Assembly (NCBI GenBank): GCA_946531785.1
Contig: CAMNAT010000060.1
Coordinates: forward strand, 1 to 8,827
Direction: 5' to 3'
DNA: 8,827 nucleotides
From: an uncultured Oscillospiraceae bacterium
GTDB taxonomy: Bacteria > Bacillota > Clostridia > UBA1381
Of this stretch, positions 1 to 6,960 are shown in pieces (position 1 is the first letter of the stretch; every line of letters starts with the position of its first letter). The notes under the pieces were generated by a model. That model was given only the letters and a program-made list of their open reading frames with translations. It was not told the origin of the DNA and did no database searches. Made by a program: the position numbers and the translations under genes.

Positions 1-1466
1 GAGCCTGTGCCGATCGCGTTGGAATCAAACGCGCCGATACCGAACATGTTATATACCCTCTGTCCGTTCACAAGCACTCCGTTTGCAAGCGTCGATGAGC
101 CGTAGCCGGTCTCTACGCAGCAATGAGCAACGAGATAGAGCTCGTTCACATTATATGTCCGCGCCGCCGCCAGGAATGCGTCAGCCTTGCCGGAAAGTAT
201 GCCCTTGCCGTCAAGGAACGCCGCAAGCGATGCGCGGCTTATGCCGCTGGGCTTAGACAGATCCATGAACTGATACTTATATGCGCCGCTTGAGAATTCG
301 TTCGGATCAAGATACATCTTTATCCGTTCCTTATCCGCGCGCTTCTGCCCCGTACCGTCATTATATGTCGGCGCAACTGCAAGATTGAGCTCCGCCATGC
401 GGTCAAGCGTGATGTTATACGCCGTATAGTTTATTCCGCCCGCAACATTGTAGGTCGGGTTCATATCAAGATCACCCGATGCGGCGGTACCCGATACGGT
501 TATCTCAACACTGTCTGACGGGCCGTCGGCGCTCCTTGCGGTTATGACCGCCGTTCCCGCCGATACCGCCTTAACAACACCGTTTTTGGTAACGGTCGCC
601 GCGTTGGGGTTTGACGACTCCCATTCAACGCTTGTGTTTCTTGCGTTCGACGGCTGCACACTGGCTATGCCTGTCCATGTGTCGCCGATATCGAGCTTGG
701 TATCGAACTTGTTGAGTATCTTCACCGCCTGAGCCCTGATTATCTCGTTTATGACATTTATAAAGCATTTTGACGAGAAGCCGCCGTCGGATGTGGACGC
801 AACTACCTCGGTCATACCGGTGCCGTTCGGCTTCAGATGTCCGGTCTGATCGACCTCGACTATCGACGGATCCTTTGAATACCACCTGATCGCGGAATTG
901 GACGCGTCATCAGGAACGATGACCGCCTCCAGCCGCATACCCATATCGGTGGTAAACAGATTCACTGTGCTTTTTTGCAGATAGAATCCGCTCACAGGGC
1001 GGATCACATGCAGAAACGCCTTCGCCTCGTTGCCGGTATAGGCATTCGTCACCGTTATCTCCACGCTGCCGGGCTTCTTTGCGAGGATGTTTCCCTCGCC
1101 GTCTATCTCAGCCACGCCGGGGTCAGACGAAACGAACTCCAGCGCTCTGTCTGTGACCGTCACCGGATACAGCGCGGCATTCAGCCGCATAGGTGTCGGC
1201 TCACTGCCGATAAGCTTGAGCGTATCCGAATACCATGACAGCCTTATCGCCGTTTTCAGCCCGGTGCCGTAAATTACATCGTAGCAGTCGAGCGGGAATC
1301 TCGTCACCATCTGGATCCGCTCATCCGGCATCAGCCGCTTCGGCTTCTGCTCACGGATAACGACTCCGACCCGTATGAATATAAGGATCGCGACAACAAC
1401 GGAAACGGCTGTGCCGATATGCCGGCGTGTTATTTTTCCCTTTATCTCTTCAAAAACTGATCTCAT
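1..1466 (-). CDS. Membrane-anchored Big_2-repeat N-acetylglucosaminidase (GH73-like autolysin), 3' end beyond the window
   Basis: Predicted cell-wall hydrolase cleaving the glycan strand of peptidoglycan outside the membrane. The visible 488 residues begin with a short basic cytoplasmic tail and one hydrophobic segment (about residues 16-37), which looks like an uncleaved anchor. Three bacterial Ig-like (Big_2) domains follow at about 68-150, 152-235 and 240-320, each with the typical W-S/D-P-x-V/A pattern and a G-x-A/G-x-I/V-T/V ending. The C-terminal part matches the glucosaminidase family: HCCVETGYGSSTLANG around residues 448-463, with E452 as the expected catalytic acid, then VYNMFGIGAFDSNAIGTG at the left edge. 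The ATG at 1466 overlaps the gatD stop as ATGA and has only a weak ribosome binding site (GTGAAGCG), so it is probably translated by coupling. The C-terminus, including the rest of the catalytic fold, is missing because the window ends. Family assignment is confident; the exact bond cleaved is inferred. Confidence 0.86.
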   Translation of the reverse strand, partial: MRSVFEEIKGKITRRHIGTAVSVVVAILIFIRVGVVIREQKPKRLMPDERIQMVTRFPLDCYDVIYGTGLKTAIRLSWYSDTLKLIGSEPTPMRLNAALYPVTVTDRALEFVSSDPGVAEIDGEGNILAKKPGSVEITVTNAYTGNEAKAFLHVIRPVSGFYLQKSTVNLFTTDMGMRLEAVIVPDDASNSAIRWYSKDPSIVEVDQTGHLKPNGTGMTEVVASTSDGGFSSKCFINVINEIIRAQAVKILNKFDTKLDIGDTWTGIASVQPSNARNTSVEWESSNPNAATVTKNGVVKAVSAGTAVITARSADGPSDSVEITVSGTAASGDLDMNPTYNVAGGINYTAYNITLDRMAELNLAVAPTYNDGTGQKRADKERIKMYLDPNEFSSGAYKYQFMDLSKPSGISRASLAAFLDGKGILSGKADAFLAAARTYNVNELYLVAHCCVETGYGSSTLANGVLVNGQRVYNMFGIGAFDSNAIGTG

Positions 1467-2185
1467 TTAACAAATCGCTTCACTATATAATTATTTGCCT
1501 TGTTCTCAAGCTCATCATCAAGCGGTGTGAGCCCCTTGAAATCGGCATATTTACGGCGGAGCGCGGCTGTGAGGATATGGTCGCACAGCGCCGGATTCTT
1601 CGGCAGCAGCGGGCCGTGCAGATATGTCGCGATGACATTCTTATACACAACTCCCTCCGCGCCGGACTTCTCCTCGTTGCCGTAGCCGGAAAGCACCCTG
1701 CCGAGCGGCTTGTGCGAGCCGATATATGTCCTGCCGCCGTGGTTTTCAAACCCGACTATTTTCTGATCCAGAAAATCCGCCTCGAGAACTATATTTCCGA
1801 TCAGCCTGCCCTTGCCCTGCTCAGTATAGATATCGAGTATCGAAAGCCCCTCGATGGTCTCATCCTCGAGCTTATAGTATCTGCCCAAGAGCTGATAGCC
1901 GCCGCAGACCGCGACGAGCACACCGCCGTCTTCGACATAGTCTTGCAGCTCCTTCTTGTGCTCTAAAAGCCGCGAGCAGACGATCTTCTGCTCCCTGTCC
2001 GAGCCGCCGCCCAAAAAAACTATATCCACATCGGATATATCCAAAGCGCCGTCATCGCAGGTGTGCGTTATGACCTCCGCATCGATGCCGCGCCACAGAA
2101 GCCGGCGCCGCATACATTCTATATTTCCCCTGTCGCCGTAGAGATTGAGCAGATCGGGGTATAAGTGCAATATCTTTATCTTCAT
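1463..2185 (-). CDS. gatD: Lipid II isoglutaminyl synthase, glutaminase subunit GatD
   Basis: A 240-residue class I (CobB/CobQ-like) glutamine amidotransferase. It hydrolyses glutamine and passes ammonia to MurT, which amidates the alpha-carboxyl of D-Glu in the stem peptide of lipid II at the inner membrane face, giving D-isoglutamine. The N-terminus (HLYPDLLNLYGDRGN, residues 7-21) is characteristic. The nucleophile is C94 in VAVCGGYQLLG, the catalytic His is H190 in ATYLHGPLLPKNP, and R127 in GKGRLIGN matches the glutamine-binding Arg known in staphylococcal GatD, all at nearly the same numbers as in that protein. The FENHGGRT motif (146-153) is also present. Its ATG overlaps the murT stop as ATGA, and AAGGGG (2194-2199) lies 8 bases upstream inside murT. 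Its own stop overlaps the start of the glucosaminidase gene. The pairing with murT separates it from cobyric acid synthase relatives; no cobalamin genes are present. Confidence 0.95.
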   Translation of the reverse strand: MKIKILHLYPDLLNLYGDRGNIECMRRRLLWRGIDAEVITHTCDDGALDISDVDIVFLGGGSDREQKIVCSRLLEHKKELQDYVEDGGVLVAVCGGYQLLGRYYKLEDETIEGLSILDIYTEQGKGRLIGNIVLEADFLDQKIVGFENHGGRTYIGSHKPLGRVLSGYGNEEKSGAEGVVYKNVIATYLHGPLLPKNPALCDHILTAALRRKYADFKGLTPLDDELENKANNYIVKRFVK

Positions 2186-3513
2186 CCCTTGTACCCCTTC
2201 ATAAGCTCATTCAGCACTCCCTCTGTTGAATAGAGCGCGGTATAGTTCACAAGTATATATACTACCTCGCTGTCGGTTCTGAGCGCCGCCTCGACCGCAG
2301 CCTTCATGCTGTCGGTCATCATGTCTACATCTATGCCCGCGTACTTGAAGCGCAGACTGATATCATAGACGCGGATGCCGGTGGTTGACAGCGTGTTGAG
2401 GTTTTCGTCCTTTATCTTATGGAAATCCACATCCCAGAGCCATGAAACATCCTTGCCGTCGTTTACAAGGTCGTTGATGGCAATGATGACATCCTTCTTC
2501 CTGTCATCGGTATTGACGGTGGATATAGCCTGATTGAAGCCCGCCGGATTCTTTGACAGGCTCAGGATGACGGGCTTACCCAAGCTGAACTCCTGCATCC
2601 TGCCGATCTGCGGCTTGTATGCCTCCAAAAGCTTTCCGAAATCATCGGTGCCCTCACCGGACACATCAAGCGCGGCATATACCGCCGCAAGGTTATATAT
2701 GTTATAGAAGCCCTTATAATTGACCTCCATGCTTTTTCCGTTTATATCAAATCTGATCGGGGTCTTAAGCGACACATTGCGGATATCATAGTCCGGCTCC
2801 GGTCTGCCATAGCCGCATGACGGGCATTTATACGCGCCGAGCTGACTGTAATGATAGAACTCAAAATCAAGCTCGGTGCCGCAGATCGGGCAGAATCGCC
2901 CCTCCTTGGTATCGTCCACCTGCGGGAGAACCTTCTCAGATATGCCGTAGAACACCGCATCCGCACCGTCCACGCGCGCGAACTGCACGCAGAGCGGATC
3001 ATCAGCGTTCAGAACGAGCTTTACCTTGCCTGCCTCACTTATCGCGCGTTTGATGATATCAACGGTTATATCTATCTCGCCGTAGCGGTCAAGCTGATCG
3101 CGGAACAGGTTTGTAATTACCATTATATCCGGTTTTACCCGTTTGAATACCAGCGGCGTGTATGCCTCGTCGATCTCAAGACACGCGTAGTCCGCCTCAA
3201 GTCTGCCGGAGATCCCCGCAGCCTGAACATACGCCGACGCGATACCGTTTAACATATTCGCGCCGAGACGGTTGCAAAGCACCTTGTACCCCTTCGCCTC
3301 GAGCGCGGAGCACATGAGATTATTGGTCGTGGTCTTGCCGTTGGTGCCGCAGGTCACGATGACCTTATTCTTAACTATCTTATTTATATCATCGATGAGC
3401 GTCGGGCATATCCTGAGCGCAAGCTCGCCCGGGCTTGCCGATGATTTGCGGCCTATAAGCCTGCCGGCTGCCGCCGCAAGCTTGCCCGCCCATATTGCTA
3501 ATAGTCTTCTCAC
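2182..3513 (-). CDS. murT: Lipid II isoglutaminyl synthase, Mur ligase subunit MurT
   Basis: A 443-residue Mur ligase-like protein that activates the D-Glu carboxyl of lipid II with ATP and accepts ammonia from GatD. The ATP-binding loop is VTCGTNGKTTTNNL (residues 53-66). Mur central-domain motifs follow: CLEIDEAYTP (111-120), ITNLFRDQLDRYGE (133-146) and LVLNADDPL (166-174). A four-Cys zinc ribbon (C208, C211, C230, C233) is inserted in the central domain, as is usual for MurT and not for MurC-F. The C-terminal DUF1727-type domain contains INDLVNDGKDVSWLWDVDF (346-364); this Asp-rich segment is the likely source of the Asp that completes the GatD active site, by analogy with the studied staphylococcal and pneumococcal complexes. 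The start is GTG, with AAGAAAGG about 13 bases upstream; no in-frame ATG lies nearby. It begins 19 bases after the C11-family lipoprotein gene and overlaps gatD by four bases, so the complex is made from one message. Confidence 0.95.
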   Translation of the reverse strand: MRRLLAIWAGKLAAAAGRLIGRKSSASPGELALRICPTLIDDINKIVKNKVIVTCGTNGKTTTNNLMCSALEAKGYKVLCNRLGANMLNGIASAYVQAAGISGRLEADYACLEIDEAYTPLVFKRVKPDIMVITNLFRDQLDRYGEIDITVDIIKRAISEAGKVKLVLNADDPLCVQFARVDGADAVFYGISEKVLPQVDDTKEGRFCPICGTELDFEFYHYSQLGAYKCPSCGYGRPEPDYDIRNVSLKTPIRFDINGKSMEVNYKGFYNIYNLAAVYAALDVSGEGTDDFGKLLEAYKPQIGRMQEFSLGKPVILSLSKNPAGFNQAISTVNTDDRKKDVIIAINDLVNDGKDVSWLWDVDFHKIKDENLNTLSTTGIRVYDISLRFKYAGIDVDMMTDSMKAAVEAALRTDSEVVYILVNYTALYSTEGVLNELMKGYKG

Positions 3514-3532
3514 TATGTTGATCTTGCCTTTC

Positions 3533-5413
3533 TTAGTTTGACGAGAGCCTGAAGCTCCCCTTTGTAGAGGTTATGGTCGCGGCATTGCTCTGATGCATAT
3601 TGCCGTAGATATCCTCGATGCTGTATACCATGATATATGTGCCGTCAGCCGGACGCTTATCCTCGACCTTCAGCTTGCCGGTGAGTCCGATGCGTATATC
3701 CCTGCCCTCAATATATCTGTTCGCCTCGTTGAATACCTCGTAAACCGGAGTTACAACATCGCCGAGCTTCAGCTTTGTAACGCCACGCTCAGCCATCGCC
3801 GTGAATTTGCCGACGCCCTTCCACAGCCCCATGACCGTATATCCGCCGCCGTCAGCCTTCGCTACACGGATGCTGCACAGGTCGCTGCCCATGGTAACCG
3901 GTATCGAATATATGCTATAGCCGTTATTGCGGCTCACAAGCTGCATCGAGACATTCTTGCCGTTCGTCTGCGGGAGCTTGCCCTTTACGGTATACTGATA
4001 TGTTCCGTCAGCCGGCTTATAGGTCACATCATAGTCGGTATAGATATAGAAATACTTCTGATCGGTCTTATTGTACATATAATAGCTCACGCCAACATTC
4101 TTTATGACCTCCGGATGTACAGCGGAAAGCACAAAGCTTCCGTTGAGATCGGATGTGGCGGTGAACGCGTTGTCCGCCATAAGCTCGTTATAGCTCATGT
4201 GCGCCGGACTGTCGCTGTATTTATCGGTAAACGAGCGCTCGATGAACTCAGTATATCCCGCGCTTGTAGCCACTGCCCCATATTGATCTGTATTTGCAGC
4301 GCTCCTGTCCGACGGGAGATATACGCCTATGCCGCCAAAGCCCTCATGGTACTTGCCCATGCGCGTATATACGACCGCCTCATCGACCGCCGCCATCAGA
4401 TTGTCGGACGGGCTTGCTACCAGTGACCGCGTGAAGCTCGCAAACTGGCGAGCGTCAACCATATTTGAATAGCCCTCCCAACGGGAGTTGCCGCCCAGAT
4501 GCCCGGGGCGCGTCAGAAGATTTTCAAGCTTCCGCTTTGCATATATGTCCGCGTCGCATGCCGACATCGCCTGCGCCGCGCCGTCAACGGCAAGCGAGAG
4601 CATTGTCTGCTTTGAAAGATCGGTCACCGCCATTGAGAGGAAGGTCTCATTCTCATCCTCAGCGCGAGCCGCCACATCGTCACAGATCTTTTTGCATACA
4701 TCCACCGCCGATGACTGCGGATTATCCGCAAGGTAGGTAAAAAGCGATTTATAGTCCCATCCGCTCGCAGGCATCACATCCTCGGAGGCGACCATATAGT
4801 CCGCATAGAGTGATACCGCCTCGGCGGTCTCTATATTCGAGGTAAGGCTGGAATCAAAGCCGATTATATCCTGCTTGATACCGGCTTCGGTGAGTGCGCC
4901 GCTCAGCTCCGGAAGCGAGAGACTGTCGAACTCATACTTGGAATCATACGCCACGCCGCCGACTGCACCGCCGCCGTGATCCCAGATAACCGTCATATAA
5001 TGCTTTGCCGGATACGCCTTTGACGAGCGCTTTATGAAGCTGCACAATGTATCCTTATCGCCCATGCTCATCGCACCCTGCTGGTTTATCATCCTTATAC
5101 CGTTGCTCTGGACAACAAAATCCTGTATATAGTCCGGATAGATATCCTCGGTATGCCATGAACGGCTTCCGCCTGTTTCTATGACTACATTGATATTTTC
5201 GGGCAGATCACAATTAAGCGAGCGAAGAACATCACTCGCCCCCTCATCTGCCTCCTCAAGGGTGCTTCCGCACATATACATCATTACCGTCCAGGTATCG
5301 CCGGACGAGGAACGGCGCGCCGTTTCGTTCTGAACGACCACGCGTCCGCAGCCGCTTACAATAAACACAGCCGCAAGCAGCGGGCTAAGATACGCAAATA
5401 ATCTTCTTTTCAT
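3533..5413 (-). CDS. Clostripain (peptidase C11) family lipoprotein with the catalytic Cys replaced by Ser
   Basis: A 626-residue secreted, lipid-anchored member of the C11 family. I place the start at the ATG at 5413 because AAAGGAAG lies 7 bases upstream; a TTG seven codons earlier falls in the terminator T-run. The signal peptide is MKRR, a hydrophobic stretch, then the lipobox VSGC with lipidated C22. The C11 domain starts with TWTVMMYMCGSTLEEAD (about 40-56). The catalytic His is present: H146 in VIWDHGGGAVGG. The segment that normally reads GFDACLM reads GFDSSLTSNIETAEA (185-199), so the nucleophilic Cys position is S189 (codon AGC); D187 is kept. The region to about residue 390 is C11-like (including GFGGIGVYLPSD, 358-369). 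The remaining 230 residues are beta-rich and I do not recognise them. It may be an inactive binding protein, a Ser-dependent variant, or a substrate-sequestering homologue. It sits 19 bases upstream of murT, which suggests an envelope role. Family call is strong; lack of activity is inferred. Confidence 0.85.
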   Translation of the reverse strand: MKRRLFAYLSPLLAAVFIVSGCGRVVVQNETARRSSSGDTWTVMMYMCGSTLEEADEGASDVLRSLNCDLPENINVVIETGGSRSWHTEDIYPDYIQDFVVQSNGIRMINQQGAMSMGDKDTLCSFIKRSSKAYPAKHYMTVIWDHGGGAVGGVAYDSKYEFDSLSLPELSGALTEAGIKQDIIGFDSSLTSNIETAEAVSLYADYMVASEDVMPASGWDYKSLFTYLADNPQSSAVDVCKKICDDVAARAEDENETFLSMAVTDLSKQTMLSLAVDGAAQAMSACDADIYAKRKLENLLTRPGHLGGNSRWEGYSNMVDARQFASFTRSLVASPSDNLMAAVDEAVVYTRMGKYHEGFGGIGVYLPSDRSAANTDQYGAVATSAGYTEFIERSFTDKYSDSPAHMSYNELMADNAFTATSDLNGSFVLSAVHPEVIKNVGVSYYMYNKTDQKYFYIYTDYDVTYKPADGTYQYTVKGKLPQTNGKNVSMQLVSRNNGYSIYSIPVTMGSDLCSIRVAKADGGGYTVMGLWKGVGKFTAMAERGVTKLKLGDVVTPVYEVFNEANRYIEGRDIRIGLTGKLKVEDKRPADGTYIMVYSIEDIYGNMHQSNAATITSTKGSFRLSSN

Positions 5414-5420
5414 TTCCCAG

Positions 5421-5428
5421 CTTCCTTT
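5421..5428 (-). promoter_or_regulatory. Ribosome binding site of the C11-family lipoprotein gene
   Basis: AAAGGAAG on the minus strand lies 7 bases before the ATG at 5413. This spacing decides the start: it gives a normal lipoprotein signal peptide beginning MKRRLF. It begins only 4 bases after the T-run of the upstream terminator. Confidence 0.8.
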
Positions 5429-5432
5429 ATAC

Positions 5433-5485
5433 AAAAAACAGGGCGGCGTTGAAGGATCCGTCGATCGGATCTGTCAATGCCGCCC
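5433..5485 (-). terminator. Rho-independent terminator after the ferredoxin gene
   Basis: Read on the minus strand, GGGCGGCATTGA (5485-5474) pairs with TCAACGCCGCCC (5452-5441) with a single A-C mismatch. An inner 6-bp stem GATCCG/CGGATC (5471-5466 with 5460-5455) closes a 5-base loop. TG and then six Ts (5438-5433) follow directly. The opposite strand has no T-run after the hairpin, so the signal is directional. It starts 16 bases after the ferredoxin stop codon and ends about 20 bases before the start of the next gene. Confidence 0.88.
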
Positions 5486-5501
5486 CGCTAAAACTATTCT
5501 A

Positions 5502-5675
5502 TCATTCTGCCGCCGGTGCGCCTACCGGGCATGCACCCTCACATGCGCCGCACTCAATGCAGGTATCTGCATCGATAACGTATGCAGCATCGCCCTCTGA
5601 GATAGCACTTACCGGACACTCAGCTGCACATGCGCCGCAGCTGATGCAGGTATCAGCATCAATTTTATAAGCCAT
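5502..5675 (-). CDS. Clostridial-type 2[4Fe-4S] ferredoxin
   Basis: A 57-residue low-potential electron carrier of the cytoplasm. Two near-identical halves each carry a four-Cys cluster motif: DADTCISCGACAAECPV (C10, C13, C16, C20) and DADTCIECGACEGACPV (C39, C42, C45, C49). The CxxCxxCxxxCP spacing is canonical for two [4Fe-4S] clusters, and the protein is very acidic, as expected. In clostridia such ferredoxins serve pyruvate:ferredoxin oxidoreductase, hydrogenase and related enzymes; which partner it serves here cannot be read from the context. The ATG at 5675 has a perfect AGGAGG ribosome binding site (5684-5689), 8 bases upstream. It has its own strong promoter (5726-5754) and its own terminator (5433-5485), so it is probably a highly expressed monocistronic gene. 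Codons are simple and regular (GCA, GAT, TGC), which fits high expression. Confidence 0.97.
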   Translation of the reverse strand: MAYKIDADTCISCGACAAECPVSAISEGDAAYVIDADTCIECGACEGACPVGAPAAE

Positions 5676-5683
5676 AGTAGTTA

Positions 5684-5689
5684 CCTCCT
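5684..5689 (-). promoter_or_regulatory. Ribosome binding site of the ferredoxin gene
   Basis: AGGAGG on the minus strand, 8 bases before the ATG at 5675, a full match to the 16S rRNA anti-Shine-Dalgarno core. It supports strong translation and confirms the start of this short gene. Confidence 0.88.
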
Positions 5690-5725
5690 GTAAAAATTAT
5701 TATCAGACTCTTTGTCTATAATCAT

Positions 5726-5754
5726 ATTATAGCACAGCCTGCGGAAAACTTCAA
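5726..5754 (-). promoter_or_regulatory. Sigma-A promoter of the ferredoxin gene with extended -10
   Basis: On the minus strand TTGAAG (5754-5749) is followed after 17 bases by TATAAT (5731-5726). TGC directly precedes the -10 box, giving an extended -10. Transcription would begin near 5719, leaving a leader of about 45 bases that holds the AGGAGG site. It lies in the AT-rich gap between ricT and the ferredoxin gene. Confidence 0.82.
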
Positions 5755-5796
5755 GTATAAATTCCAAATTACAAGGGTAATCTTTGTTTGCTTATG

Positions 5797-6882
5797 TTAA
5801 CCTTCTTTATCTTCGCTTTTGTTGGGTTTCTGTTCTGTATCGTTGTTCCGCCTGCGTCCTCCGCGACGGCTCACATATCTTCTGCTCTTTTTTTTCTCGC
5901 CGGCGGGCTTTTCTCCGTTCTTCTCCGGCTCCGCCTTTGCCGCTGCTTCGGGCTTTTCAGCACCCTCCGCGGGCTTTTTCGGCTTGCGTGGACGATGCCT
6001 TCTCGTTTTCTTCTTTTCCGGCTCCGCCTCAGTGATCTGCTCTGCCACCAGCTCCGGAAGCACCGGCTCCGCCTTCCTCTCCCCATTGAGCTCGCTTATA
6101 TCGAACTCCTTGAGCGTGGTCTCATTCTCATCCTCGAGCTTTACCTTTATCTTGCCGCGCAAAAGCGCCACACTTACCACAGTTCCCTTGCCGGCGGGTG
6201 TATCTATAACACTGCCCTGCTTCGGGAAATCCGCCATGAGCGCCTCATAGGTGTCCTGCTCATATTTCAGGCAGCACATCAGCCTTCCGCACGCGCCCGA
6301 GATCTTGGACGGGTTCAGCGACAGCCCCTGCTCCTTTGCCATCTTTATTGAAACCGGAACAAAGCTGCCCAGAAACTGTGAGCAGCACAGGTTGCGCCCG
6401 CACATACCGATAGAGCCCATTGTCTTGGACTCGTCCCGCACGCCTATCTGTCTCAGCTCGATACGCGTTCTGAACACTGACGCGAGATCCTTTACCAGCT
6501 CTCTGAAATCCACTCTTCCGTCAGCGGTGAAGTAGAACAGGATCTTGCTCCCGTCAAACGCGTGTTCAACCTCTATCAGCTTCATTTCCAGCTTGTGCTC
6601 CCTGATCTTGGCGGCACATACCGAAAACTCTTCCCTTTCCTTTTCTTTGATAGCTTTATGCTTTGCGGTATCCTCATCGGTCGCGATCCGGAGCACGCCC
6701 TTTAACGGCTTTATAACCTCATTTTCGCTCGCTTCCCTGACCCCGAGAGTTACCTCGCCGTACTCAACGCCGCGGCTTGTCTCCACAATGACATGCATAC
6801 CACGCCTTATATCGAAGTCAAGCGGATCAAAGTAATACATCTTACCATTCGACTTGAAGCGTACGCCTATTATTTTTGTCAT
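5797..6882 (-). CDS. ricT: PSP1-domain protein RicT (YaaT)
   Basis: A 361-residue PSP1 protein. In Bacillus subtilis, RicT (YaaT) joins RicA and RicF in an Fe-S-containing cytoplasmic complex that stimulates RNase Y-dependent mRNA maturation and affects sporulation and biofilm formation. The N-terminus (IIGVRFKSNGKMYYFDP, 4-20, and ETSRGVEYGEV, 34-44) and the core VDFRELVKDLASVFRTRIELRQIGVRDESK (124-153) are typical. The Cys signature is complete: C161 and C166-C167 in MCGRNLCCSQFL, and C198 and C203-C204 in ACGRLMCCLKYEQ. C89 is an additional Cys. Residues from about 285 to 361 form a low-complexity Lys/Arg/Glu/Ala/Pro tail with several Arg-rich clusters (KKKTRRHRPRK, SRRGGRRRNN), much longer than the B. 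subtilis protein needs. The ATG at 6882 has AAAGGAA 14 bases upstream, a long spacing. It has its own consensus promoter. Function in this organism is inferred from the family. Confidence 0.93.
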   Translation of the reverse strand: MTKIIGVRFKSNGKMYYFDPLDFDIRRGMHVIVETSRGVEYGEVTLGVREASENEVIKPLKGVLRIATDEDTAKHKAIKEKEREEFSVCAAKIREHKLEMKLIEVEHAFDGSKILFYFTADGRVDFRELVKDLASVFRTRIELRQIGVRDESKTMGSIGMCGRNLCCSQFLGSFVPVSIKMAKEQGLSLNPSKISGACGRLMCCLKYEQDTYEALMADFPKQGSVIDTPAGKGTVVSVALLRGKIKVKLEDENETTLKEFDISELNGERKAEPVLPELVAEQITEAEPEKKKTRRHRPRKPKKPAEGAEKPEAAAKAEPEKNGEKPAGEKKKSRRYVSRRGGRRRNNDTEQKPNKSEDKEG

Positions 6883-6927
6883 ATCGATCCGGTCAATTCC
6901 TTTCCCATCTTATCATAGTTATATTAA

Positions 6928-6956
6928 ATTATAACCCATTTTTTTGTTAATGTCAA
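6928..6956 (-). promoter_or_regulatory. Perfect-consensus sigma-A promoter of ricT
   Basis: On the minus strand TTGACA (6956-6951), a 17-base spacer, then TATAAT (6933-6928) match both hexamers and the ideal spacing exactly. The spacer is A-rich. The -35 box lies 5 bases after the stop codon of the nucleoid-associated protein gene, so ricT can be transcribed separately. No terminator separates the two genes, so read-through from upstream is also possible. Confidence 0.88.
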
Positions 6957-6960
6957 TGTT

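Noticed and set aside
1427..1966. Long plus-strand open frame (179 codons) opposite gatD and the autolysin start
   Set aside because: It is the antisense shadow of gatD, which has an unmistakable C94/H190 active site; there is no ribosome binding site and no recognisable protein.
3593..4426. Plus-strand open frame of 277 codons opposite the C11-family gene
   Set aside because: It is a mirror of the coding frame on the other strand with no family match and no start signal; the C11 reading is supported by motifs throughout.
5410..5432. TTG start at 5434 for the C11-family gene and a TATAAA-like -10 box in the same bases
   Set aside because: The ATG at 5413 has a properly spaced ribosome binding site and gives a clean lipoprotein signal. 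The -10 like sequence has no -35 at the right distance and would start transcription inside the ribosome binding site.
5502..5675. The two near-identical halves of the ferredoxin gene as a DNA tandem repeat
   Set aside because: The similarity is the ancient internal duplication of 2[4Fe-4S] ferredoxins and needs no separate explanation.
5760..5795. Weak inverted repeat after ricT (ATTAC...GTAAT) as a ricT terminator
   Set aside because: The stem is about 5 bp with a bulge and no T-run follows, so it is not convincing as a terminator.
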